From positions 1-21,291 of the forward strand of contig CAYWDH010000049.1 in NCBI GenBank assembly GCA_964456985.1: DNA of 21,291 nucleotides. The letters run 5' to 3'. The position numbers and the translations under genes were made by a program. This DNA comes from WJMT01 sp964456985 (GTDB lineage Bacteria > Acidobacteriota > Aminicenantia > Aminicenantales > Aminicenantaceae). Of this stretch, positions 1-6,454 are shown piece by piece. The notes beneath the pieces were generated by a model. The model was not told the DNA's origin. It worked only from the letters and a program-made list of their open reading frames with translations, and ran no database searches. The stretch's first letter is position 1; every line of letters starts with the position of its first letter.

Positions 1-104
1 GGGAGTTACGCAGGAGCTGAGAAAAACGAAGGAGAATGGCGTTAAAAATCTTTAGCGAGCACAGGCCACACCTGAATTTCACCATATTTTATGAATAATT
101 AGGA
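1..104 (+). repeat. Left copy of dispersed repeat (inverted relative to window right end)
   Basis: Positions 1-80 match the reverse complement of 21197-21276 without gaps, with 69 of 80 positions identical by my hand alignment. The best blocks are GGGAGTTACGC and GAGAAAAACGAAGGAGAATGGC. Both copies then run into a TATGAATA-type motif (here TTTTATGAATAATTAGG, 87-103), but this copy lacks about 40 bp present in the right one. The left edge is cut by the window. The inner end nearly touches the stop codon of the receptor gene at 105. The differences argue for an old multi-copy element rather than a recent duplication. Confidence 0.75.
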
Positions 105-2876
105 TTAGAATTCATAGGATATTCCAAGCCTGAATACTCTGGGAGATTGGATCTCAGTGGCATAACGAAGAGGGAATTTAGGTCCAGTCCATTCGTTCTC
201 TTGTGTGGCCAGCCCCAGGTTCAGCACATTAAATCCGTCCAGAATCAATCTCAGCATGGAGCTTCCCAAATAAAATCTTTTCTCAAGCCTCAAATCCACA
301 GTGCTGTTGAATTCATATCTGGACACTCCACTGGGGTGTGCCTGGATATAAAAAGGCCCCTGATTAAGCCCCTCTATAATGATTTTTCTTGAGAAGGGCT
401 GTCCGTCATAGTATTTGATGATTCCCGAAAACAGGAAACCGAGAGGGGCTGAATATTTAAATCCCAGTCGCGCGGTATAGCCTCTGTCAAAGCAGGGCCT
501 TCCTTCTGTGTTGATCAGGGCATTGGGATCGTTGAATAACGTGCCGATCACATTGATATCGTTCTCAAGAGATGTGTTCCCCGGATTCGTGGTGCCCACA
601 GCGTTTATGGCCGTTAAAGAAAAGAAAAGAGAGAAGATATCGCCAAAACGTTTTATAAGATTCACATCCAGGCCGTAGTAGTAAGTGGCTCGGGTGTTTT
701 CTTCGATATTGGAGAGAAGATAGAAATCCTCTCCCAAAGTCTCTTGATTTTGATTGTACACCGTAAAAAGGAGGTCATCATCATTGAAGGGAATTCTATC
801 ATCACCCGTATCAATATAATAAAGCGCTTCATATTCGGAAAAAGGGACACCGGTGTTTTGTGTGTTCGCAGCGCTTCTGTATACTCTATAGAATCCGGAA
901 AAAGAAAAATGCCAGGAGGGTTTGAAGTTTATGTTATAAGAGATGACCGCTTCATCCGCATACGGCCTCCGGATATCCGGATCGATAGAGGAATAATAAG
1001 GCCCTTCCCGCCTTAAAAGTTCTCCTCGTTCGCTCTCCTGAAACATTTGGTCATGGTTCATATCATCCCAGTCGTAAATCAGGGAGCCCAGAGCGTTTTG
1101 GTTTCCATAGGATACGAATTCCAGAGGAAGCGTATTAAAATATCTGGCATAAGAAAGCTTGAGTACGGATGTTTTGGCTTTGGATAAAGGGATGATAAGC
1201 CCTAGCCTTGGGGAGATGTTCAACCAGTTTATTTTATTTTCCTCTTCTTGTGCTCCCGGAGCCCATGCATTTACAGAGGAGAGATGAGCCCCGATGTAAA
1301 TAGAGAACAGGTTCGAAAATGTCAAAGTATCCTGAAAATAGAGTGAGAAGTCGAATCCTTTTTCTTCAAGAGAAACAGGTGTGTTGTATTGGGCTACCTG
1401 AAGGGGTTCTCCTTTAAAAAAAAGAAGATGAACATCATCTAAAACATCCATATCCTGAGAAGCGGAAGAAAGCTGCAGATTCATTCCGTAGCGCAGGGTA
1501 TGACGCAGTCCTAAGAATTTGGAGAAAATCGATGTTCCCTTAAAGAGAAAAACAAGCTTTTTGCTGAGATTTTGCTCTTCGAACGGAGCCGCGCCACCGA
1601 GAAACTCACGGGTGACGACTTCCCGAGAATGGGGGAGTGCGGTATCTTCCTGAAAGTCATAGTCATGATTTGCCCGCACATAGCCCAGACCCGCCCTGAA
1701 GTAATGCTTGTTGTTTATACAGCCTTCCCATAAGGCCTGAAACACATTGAAATTCTCTGATCCCTTGTTAGTGGATGAGAAGGGCACATCCCTTGCCGCT
1801 CCTAAAGAGGAATGATCCAGAGATTGTCCGGTCCAGAGAAGACGGAGCGTACTTTTGGGCGACAGGCTGTATTTAAGGCTCAGAAGGCCTGAGAGAAGAG
1901 AGCTTTTGTTTTCCCCTTCAAAGTCTGCCAGGTCGCGGGAGAGGTCAAATCCGGTCACTGATGTGAAAAAAGACAGCTTCTCTGAAAACAGAGGACCTGA
2001 AAAGCGGAAATTCCCCTGAGTCAAATAATCAAAAGTATTTGCTTCATCTATTCCTTCGCTTTGAAGAGATTCCGTGATATTGGAACTCTGGAGGGAATGG
2101 TTGGTGTAAAAACCTGAGAGAGCGCCGTGATAGTCGCTGGTTTCCTCTCCGGTTGTGAGATCCATATATCCTCCGGGATAAACGTATTCCGGAGGATGTC
2201 CGGCATTGGTCAGATAGGTGTGATCCAGGGAGAAGAGGTCCGGATATAGGAGAGGCACGCCTCCCTGGTAAGGGTCCGTGATATCCATACCGTTGAGCAG
2301 GAATCTGTTTTGTGTCCAGGAGCTGGCGCCTCTGGCGCTGAAAAGCGCAGGGATGCCGCTCCACAGTCCCCCCACATCGATCCGGTCAGTGACAGCGGAG
2401 AGGTCCTGATTTTCGATCAAAGACCATATGTTCAAACCTGACGGCATCTCTTTGATCTGCAGTCTATTGATAAGCGTGGACTGAGAAGCACCGGAATAAT
2501 CCATTCGCACCACGCGGCATCGTGAATCTCCTTCCTGGTTTTTAGCCTTTAATGTGATCTTTAAGAGAAGATATTCCTCAGGATCAAGTGTTGTTTTTAT
2601 TTCAAACCCTTTGTATCCGGGATTAAAAAGCCGGACCGTATATTCCCCGGGATCAAAACCCAGGGCTGTAAAAAATCCGTTCTTATCTGTGATGCATTCA
2701 CTGATTCGGGTGCTTTCATTGTTCAAAATAGTGATTTTTAATCCTTTTAAAGGATTTTGCTCTGAGTCAAGAACCTGGCCCCAGAACATGCCCTTTTCCG
2801 ATGCAAAAATCAGATGGGAACCCAGAAGAGATATCAGGAATATAAGTATGGATAACTCAAGAAGTCCTTTTCGCAT
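105..2876 (-). CDS. TonB-dependent receptor-like outer-membrane protein with carboxypeptidase-regulatory-like N-terminal domain
   Basis: A 923-aa outer-membrane protein that probably imports or binds an unknown ligand with TonB energy. A signal peptide covers residues 1-25 (hydrophobic LSILIFLISLLGSHLIFA). Residues about 29-112 look like a carboxypeptidase-regulatory-like beta-sandwich (GQVLDSEQNPLKGLKITILN, then DKNGFF and PGEYTVRL). Residues about 135-245 resemble a plug domain (RGASSWTQNRFLLNGMDITD). The rest is a long beta-barrel rich in alternating aromatic strands, ending in Phe (GISYEF), as expected for BAM-assembled barrels. The start is supported by a purine-rich AAAGGAAC just upstream. 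I see no clear TonB box. Receptors of this type are common in Acidobacteriota and Bacteroidota. The substrate cannot be read from the sequence, and no partner SusD-like gene is adjacent. Confidence 0.88.
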   Translation of the reverse strand: MRKGLLELSILIFLISLLGSHLIFASEKGMFWGQVLDSEQNPLKGLKITILNNESTRISECITDKNGFFTALGFDPGEYTVRLFNPGYKGFEIKTTLDPEEYLLLKITLKAKNQEGDSRCRVVRMDYSGASQSTLINRLQIKEMPSGLNIWSLIENQDLSAVTDRIDVGGLWSGIPALFSARGASSWTQNRFLLNGMDITDPYQGGVPLLYPDLFSLDHTYLTNAGHPPEYVYPGGYMDLTTGEETSDYHGALSGFYTNHSLQSSNITESLQSEGIDEANTFDYLTQGNFRFSGPLFSEKLSFFTSVTGFDLSRDLADFEGENKSSLLSGLLSLKYSLSPKSTLRLLWTGQSLDHSSLGAARDVPFSSTNKGSENFNVFQALWEGCINNKHYFRAGLGYVRANHDYDFQEDTALPHSREVVTREFLGGAAPFEEQNLSKKLVFLFKGTSIFSKFLGLRHTLRYGMNLQLSSASQDMDVLDDVHLLFFKGEPLQVAQYNTPVSLEEKGFDFSLYFQDTLTFSNLFSIYIGAHLSSVNAWAPGAQEEENKINWLNISPRLGLIIPLSKAKTSVLKLSYARYFNTLPLEFVSYGNQNALGSLIYDWDDMNHDQMFQESERGELLRREGPYYSSIDPDIRRPYADEAVISYNINFKPSWHFSFSGFYRVYRSAANTQNTGVPFSEYEALYYIDTGDDRIPFNDDDLLFTVYNQNQETLGEDFYLLSNIEENTRATYYYGLDVNLIKRFGDIFSLFFSLTAINAVGTTNPGNTSLENDINVIGTLFNDPNALINTEGRPCFDRGYTARLGFKYSAPLGFLFSGIIKYYDGQPFSRKIIIEGLNQGPFYIQAHPSGVSRYEFNSTVDLRLEKRFYLGSSMLRLILDGFNVLNLGLATQENEWTGPKFPLRYATEIQSPRVFRLGISYEF

Positions 2877-2904
2877 GGTTCCTTTTCTCTAACCTGGGTT
2901 TTAA

Positions 2905-2935
2905 ATATTTTTGTTTTTTTATTTCCGCCTGTCAA
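2905..2935 (-). promoter_or_regulatory. Candidate sigma70 promoter for the TonB-dependent receptor
   Basis: On the minus strand a perfect TTGACA (2935-2930) is followed after 17-19 bases by A/T-rich AAAAAT or AAATAT (2912-2905). It lies about 30 bases upstream of the receptor ATG. The -35 is excellent and the -10 is weak. Confidence 0.4.
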
Positions 2936-3032
2936 GGTATTTTCTTATTAAAATACAGAGGAACAAGACCCATTTCCCTGTTTTATTCCATGATTGATTC
3001 TTCTTCGAGTGAGCTTTAGGTTTTTTATGGAC

Positions 3033-3335
3033 CTAAGTTTCTCCCGCAATGACTTCCATTTTTTCATCCAGCATATTGATAAAATCAGAGGAGCCTAAAA
3101 GCTTCGCAGCCTTTTCGACTTCTTCTGCGGAGAATATTTTCACCACATCCACTCCTGAAAGAGAATCCTGAATGCGTCTTGAGAGGACAGCCCATTTCTC
3201 CATCACCTCTTTGCTCACTTTTCTTATGTCTCCTACATAAAACCTGGCAGCAAAATAAAAGAGAGGAAGAATCAGAAGGGAAGCTATGGTCAGTCTCCAA
3301 TTTAAATAACTGAATGTAAAATGGGGGAATGCGTT
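3033..3335 (-). pseudogene. Fragment of an MsbA-like ABC exporter (transmembrane domain), both ends missing
   Basis: One minus-strand frame is open from 3335 to the TAG at 3033. It reads like the middle of a type-1 ABC exporter transmembrane domain. A membrane helix (FTFSYLNWRLTIASLLILPL) is followed by FAARF, then by a coupling segment with VSKEVMEKWAVLSRRIQDSL and SGVDVVKIFSAEE, which is the usual layout of MsbA/LmrA-type proteins. About 95 residues remain out of roughly 580-600. The N-terminal helices, the last helices and the whole ATPase domain are missing. Upstream the frame hits TGA at 3338-3336, and its first ~34 bases overlap the 3' end of the antitoxin gene in another frame. A 61-codon ORF from a GTG at 3218 exists but is only the tail of this remnant. 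I infer that insertion or deletion next to the AbiE pair destroyed the exporter gene. Identification is from motif memory, without a search. Confidence 0.72.
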
Positions 3336-3904
3336 TCAATATAATTCTGAACCGTCTTGGGATATTTTCTTGCTGTCAAATCAATTTTAGCAGTATCTAG
3401 ATTTTCCCAGTTCCACTCATCCAATAAGGGAGTCCGTCCATTTTTCCTCTGAATATAAACATAATCCAGCACTGCTTTCTCAGGAAAAGCCAGAAAGAAC
3501 TGGTCTGAAAATTCATATCCAAAAAAGAGTTCTTTTTTTACATGGGAATATGAGATTTCTCCTATGTCTGTATGGAATGTTTTCGTTTTATTGATTGAGA
3601 TACATGTCAAAACATGCGGTGTTTGCTCTGAAATCCCATGCATAAATAAAGCTGATTCCAGGGAGATATAGCTTGGAGGATAGAGAACTCCAGCCGCTTC
3701 TTCAAGACTGGGCAATGAGAAGGAATTGGCATAAAATCCTTTACTTAATTTCAAAAGTAGCTTTTTACTCACCATTCGATGGATCGCTCTCCTTAAAGAT
3801 AAAGGAGGTAGCTTGGAAACGCGCATTAACTCAGAAAAATTATAGATGGATTTTCCTCCCCGCAGAATCTTTATCCAGTCTGTTTGAGTGAAGGTTTTTT
3901 TCAT
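3302..3904 (-). CDS. abiEi: AbiEi-family antitoxin / transcriptional regulator
   Basis: A 200-aa protein resembling AbiEi antitoxins, which neutralise an AbiEii nucleotidyltransferase toxin and repress their own operon. The N-terminal ~60 residues look like a winged helix (FSELMRVSKL, then SLRRAIHRMVSKKLLLKLSKGFYAN). The C-terminal part carries typical AbiEi patterns: PSYISLESALFMHG (residues 77-90), VLTCISINKTKTF, YSHVKKELFFGY (119-130) and PEKAVLDYVY (141-150). The ATG overlaps the stop of the upstream toxin gene as ATGA, so the two are translationally coupled. The last few codons overlap the ABC-exporter remnant in another frame, so the C-terminus may have been rebuilt at that junction. 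In the classic AbiE operons the antitoxin gene comes first; here it is second. Confidence 0.8.
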   Translation of the reverse strand: MKKTFTQTDWIKILRGGKSIYNFSELMRVSKLPPLSLRRAIHRMVSKKLLLKLSKGFYANSFSLPSLEEAAGVLYPPSYISLESALFMHGISEQTPHVLTCISINKTKTFHTDIGEISYSHVKKELFFGYEFSDQFFLAFPEKAVLDYVYIQRKNGRTPLLDEWNWENLDTAKIDLTARKYPKTVQNYIETHSPILHSVI

Positions 3905-4743
3905 CTTTTCATTTTCCGGGATGAGAAGAATTTTCCCACCTCATCCAGAACCTCAACAGCTTGATGGCGGAGGATCTGATAATTGTCTCTTTGCAGCTGG
4001 TCTCGAAACCTGTTGGGAAGAAATCGATTCATCTCCTCATGCAAATTATTGGATCTGAACTCAGCAAGTCTTTTTTCCATACGGGATTCAGACCATGATA
4101 CTCCATAATCTCTAAATTTTCTTTTAACCAGAGATATATCCATTGTTACACCGAGAATCTGGGTTAAATACCAGATATCAAACGAATCTCTTCCTTTAAA
4201 ATAAGAACGTCCCAAAGCTGCTGTGATTTTTTCTGCCAACAGCTCTTCGGGAATCAATCCCAAGACCAGGGGAAATCGATTCAGGATTTCGAAATCAGAT
4301 TTTACTGGCATGACTTTTGAATGATACACAGGGAAATGGGAAAATTCCATCTTAACTCTGTACTTCATCCTCTTTCCATCAGGTTGAAAACTCAGCCAGT
4401 AACGAAACATTTTCTTCTTTTTTTGAACAGACGGAAAACGCCATTCACATTTTCCGTTCCCCAGAAACTGAATCATGTTCTTCTCTATGTTGGATTTGGA
4501 TTTTGAGACAATCTTCTGGGCTAATGTTCCATCAATTTCTTCTCCGGCAAAGTCTAAATCTTCTGAAAACCGGTACCCTCTGTATAAAAGATGGATACTG
4601 GTTCCTCCTTGAAAACAAATGTTTTGGCTTTCAGGAACTGCAAATACCGAATCCAAAACAACAAGATGAAACACTTCAGCTACGACAGTGCTAAAAGGCA
4701 GCTTCTGCTTACGAGCATTCTCTTTTAAAATGGACCAAATCAT
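3901..4743 (-). CDS. abiEii: AbiEii-family nucleotidyltransferase toxin
   Basis: A 280-aa protein of the AbiEii/AbiGii family (DUF1814-type nucleotidyltransferase), the toxin of a type IV toxin-antitoxin and abortive-infection module. The nucleotidyltransferase signature is clear: FQGGTSIHLLYRGYRFSEDLDF (residues 44-65, quoted in part), with GGTS at 46-49 and the metal-binding D62-x-D64. The C-terminal family motif EELLAEKITAALGRSYFKGR (166-185) is followed by D186, with conserved K172 and K183. A plausible Shine-Dalgarno (AGGA) lies ahead of the ATG. A promoter (4811-4783) and a perfect palindrome (4761-4772) sit immediately upstream, as expected for an autoregulated toxin-antitoxin operon. 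Length and motifs suggest an intact toxin. Confidence 0.85.
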   Translation of the reverse strand: MIWSILKENARKQKLPFSTVVAEVFHLVVLDSVFAVPESQNICFQGGTSIHLLYRGYRFSEDLDFAGEEIDGTLAQKIVSKSKSNIEKNMIQFLGNGKCEWRFPSVQKKKKMFRYWLSFQPDGKRMKYRVKMEFSHFPVYHSKVMPVKSDFEILNRFPLVLGLIPEELLAEKITAALGRSYFKGRDSFDIWYLTQILGVTMDISLVKRKFRDYGVSWSESRMEKRLAEFRSNNLHEEMNRFLPNRFRDQLQRDNYQILRHQAVEVLDEVGKFFSSRKMKR

Positions 4744-4760
4744 TTTTATTTCCTAATTAT

Positions 4761-4772
4761 GACAAATTTGTC
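4761..4772. promoter_or_regulatory. Perfect 12-bp palindrome, candidate AbiEi operator
   Basis: GACAAATTTGTC is a perfect palindrome. It lies between the predicted -10 (4788-4783) and the abiEii start (4743), roughly at +1 to +15 of the transcript. A repressor bound here would block initiation. AbiEi proteins are known to bind inverted repeats in their own promoters, but this site's role is inference. Confidence 0.5.
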
Positions 4773-4782
4773 GTCTTTTGGA

Positions 4783-4811
4783 AATATAATATAAATGAAA
4801 CAAAATATCAA
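4783..4811 (-). promoter_or_regulatory. Sigma70-like promoter of the abiEii-abiEi operon
   Basis: On the minus strand TTGATA (4811-4806), a 17-base spacer and TATATT (4788-4783) make a near-consensus promoter. The -35 overlaps the last codons and stop of the upstream gene that ends at 4808, so the toxin-antitoxin pair sits snugly against its neighbour but has its own promoter. Confidence 0.6.
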
Positions 4812-6034
4812 TCCGCTATGTAGCCGGCCCGGTGGGTGATCCGATAGCCGCCTCCTTTTATTCGAACCTCAATATTATGGAACTTGTTGTCCGCTTTATA
4901 GTCCTTGGGAGTGTAGTAGACAAGATAATAATTCTCAGAGGCTTCAACGGCTATTTGAAACGAATCAAGTGCATTGGCAGAGCTGATGGAGATGCCTCCG
5001 GTGGCATCCGCAAGGTCGCTGAAGGCTTTGTATATATCCGAGGATTTTTCTGAGATCGTTACGCTTCCCAGGGAACTTCTCATCTGGGTCACATCTGACT
5101 CATACAAGGAGGGATCCGTGAGATAAATAAAATGACTGGCTATGGTCGAGTCTGAAAAGGCTTTTTGTATTTTGTCTTCGTCAAAAGTGACATCTTTCTT
5201 AAAAAAACTAAAAAGGTCCTGAACAAGGGCTATAAGATTTGGCTTGTCCTGACTCATAGAGGTTATGACAGCCATTTCTTTAGGGTTCATTTGGGGCAAA
5301 ACGTCCATCTGATAAAAGATAAAAACGTGTTTCTGCCCTTGCCTTTGTTTTAAATATTCCGCGAAATTCAGAAGATTCTGTTGGTCTATGTACCTAAGAT
5401 CTTTCCATCTTTTGTACATATCATGAACCCTTTCGAGCTGCTGCTCCGTATCAAAACCCATACGCGAGAGGCCGGATAAAATGGTGAGGATCTCTCTGTT
5501 CAGGCGGTGGTATTCAGCGCTCCCTAATGCGATTTCTTTTTTGAGCTTGGATTTGAGCTGGGAAGCGCATTCTTCTCTGGGAAGCCGGGAAAGAGCTTCT
5601 TTGGATAGATTATACGTTTTCATCGGCGTCATCACGATGAGGGAGTCTCCTTGTTTTATAACCTTTTCAAAGAAATAGTCAATAGTGCCGGCGATTTTCT
5701 GCGTGTATCTATTGACCTCAAAAACAAGAACAAAATTCCGGGAAACATCAGGTTGTGTATAGGATTTTGCTGTTTGTTCTGTTTGGGGAAGTTCCTCCTT
5801 TTTTACAGAGCTTTCCATAATCAGATAGACCGCATCGATTTCTTGTTTAACTCCGTCTTCATACAGCTCAAAATCCTCAATGGAGAGGTTATCTACAAAG
5901 CTTCCTCCTTTGAGCACACGGACCGGGACTTCGATGCTGACCACTCTCTCTACATGCTCTTCCTGCAGGAGGGCAGGATTCAGAAAGAGCAAACATGATA
6001 GAAACAAAAACACGCTTATCATTATTTTTTTCAT
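4808..6034 (-). CDS. Secreted VWFA-related protein of the acidobacterial type
   Basis: A 408-aa exported protein. A signal peptide spans residues 1-20 or so (MISVFLFLSCLLFLNPALL). It matches the 'VWFA-related Acidobacterial domain' family (TIGR03436-like): VSIEVPVRVLKGGSFVDNLS then EDFELYEDGVKQEI near the N-terminus, an alpha/beta core with alternating hydrophobic strands, and a C-terminal strand pattern KADNKFHNIEVRI then THRAGYIAD. The usual MIDAS DxSxS is not visible where expected; that strand reads FVLVFEVNRY (residues 101-110), so metal-dependent binding may be lost. Function is unknown. AAAGGA precedes the ATG, and a promoter lies about 50-75 bases upstream. There is no close operon partner. 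Confidence 0.8.
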   Translation of the reverse strand: MKKIMISVFLFLSCLLFLNPALLQEEHVERVVSIEVPVRVLKGGSFVDNLSIEDFELYEDGVKQEIDAVYLIMESSVKKEELPQTEQTAKSYTQPDVSRNFVLVFEVNRYTQKIAGTIDYFFEKVIKQGDSLIVMTPMKTYNLSKEALSRLPREECASQLKSKLKKEIALGSAEYHRLNREILTILSGLSRMGFDTEQQLERVHDMYKRWKDLRYIDQQNLLNFAEYLKQRQGQKHVFIFYQMDVLPQMNPKEMAVITSMSQDKPNLIALVQDLFSFFKKDVTFDEDKIQKAFSDSTIASHFIYLTDPSLYESDVTQMRSSLGSVTISEKSSDIYKAFSDLADATGGISISSANALDSFQIAVEASENYYLVYYTPKDYKADNKFHNIEVRIKGGGYRITHRAGYIAD

Positions 6035-6081
6035 CTATTCCTTTCTCGTTTAGCTTGGATGATGAATACGTCACGGTTGAT

Positions 6082-6109
6082 GATATATATAAAGGACAGA
6101 ATTAGTCAA
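6082..6109 (-). promoter_or_regulatory. Candidate promoter for the VWFA-related gene
   Basis: On the minus strand TTGACT (6109-6104) and TATATC (6087-6082) are separated by 16 bases, about 48 bases upstream of the ATG at 6034. Confidence 0.5.
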
Positions 6110-6133
6110 TAAATAATCATTGTTTTTTGGTTT

Positions 6134-6388
6134 ACCTGGATTATTCACGAGTCAAGGTTGCTGCAGATGTGAGGCGCAAGGCATGAAGGTGTGGTCCTTC
6201 ACTGCGAATACCTTGTAACGAAGCAGATGCAGTAAGATTGGCTCGCCTGGAAGGTAAAAAAATAGCGATTAAAGTAAAAGTGACAACAAACAAAAACATT
6301 TCTTTTGCCATTTTTGTATAAAGCATGTATATCCTTAAAAGCAAAACAAAAAAATGAACATCGATATTTTTTTATGAATAGGTCAGGT
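6134..6388. mobile_element. MITE-like 255-bp element with imperfect terminal inverted repeats
   Basis: The left end ACCTGGATTATTCA (6134-6147) and the reverse complement of the right end, ACCTGACCTATTCA (6375-6388), agree at 11 of 14 positions. Inside are a GC-richer palindromic core (6151-6257), an A-rich stretch, and a right module (6348-6389: seven A, TGAACATCG, then TTTTTTTATGAATAGGTCAGGTT). That right module matches the window's right-hand repeat (minus strand, about 21132-21174) with only a few differences. There is no convincing coding capacity and no clear target-site duplication. The right terminus runs straight into the -35 hexamer of the lpdA promoter. Confidence 0.55.
6151..6257. 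repeat. Nested-hairpin REP-like core
   Basis: TGAAGG (6184-6189) pairs with CCTTCA (6196-6201) around a 6-base loop. CAAGG (6177-6181) pairs with CCTTG (6211-6215) outside it. The block is bounded by TCAAGG (6152-6157) and a degenerate partner CCTGGA (6246-6251). It also contains the repeated word GCAGATG on both arms. This architecture is typical of repetitive extragenic palindromic sequences. Confidence 0.5.
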
Positions 6389-6416
6389 TGAACAGTCGTG
6401 CAAAAAAAAATAATAT
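6388..6416 (+). promoter_or_regulatory. Candidate promoter of the dihydrolipoamide dehydrogenase gene
   Basis: TTGAAC (6388-6393), a 17-base spacer ending in nine A, and TAATAT (6411-6416). The -35 overlaps the last base of the MITE-like element's right terminus. The start codon is about 38 bases downstream. Confidence 0.5.
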
Positions 6417-6454
6417 ATAAAGAATAGTTTAAATTCCTTTGGAGAAAAGTGATT

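Noticed and set aside
36..98. Possible 20-codon peptide (MALKIFSEHRPHLNFTIFYE) within the left repeat, next to AAGGAG
   Set aside because: The spacing from AAGGAG to ATG is too short, and in the right copy the same frame stops after five codons, so the sequence is not conserved as coding.
2044..2364. 106-codon minus-strand ORF inside the receptor gene
   Set aside because: An Arg/Pro/Ser-rich alternate frame of a clear TonB-dependent receptor plug region, without its own start signals.
3008..3038. Small hairpin TTAGGT/ACCTAA after the exporter remnant
   Set aside because: Only a 6-bp A/T-rich stem with a 9-base loop and no T-tract in either orientation; not enough for a terminator call.
3085..3339. 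84-codon minus-strand ORF over the ABC-exporter remnant
   Set aside because: A shadow frame; the exporter-like motifs lie in the frame that ends at 3033.
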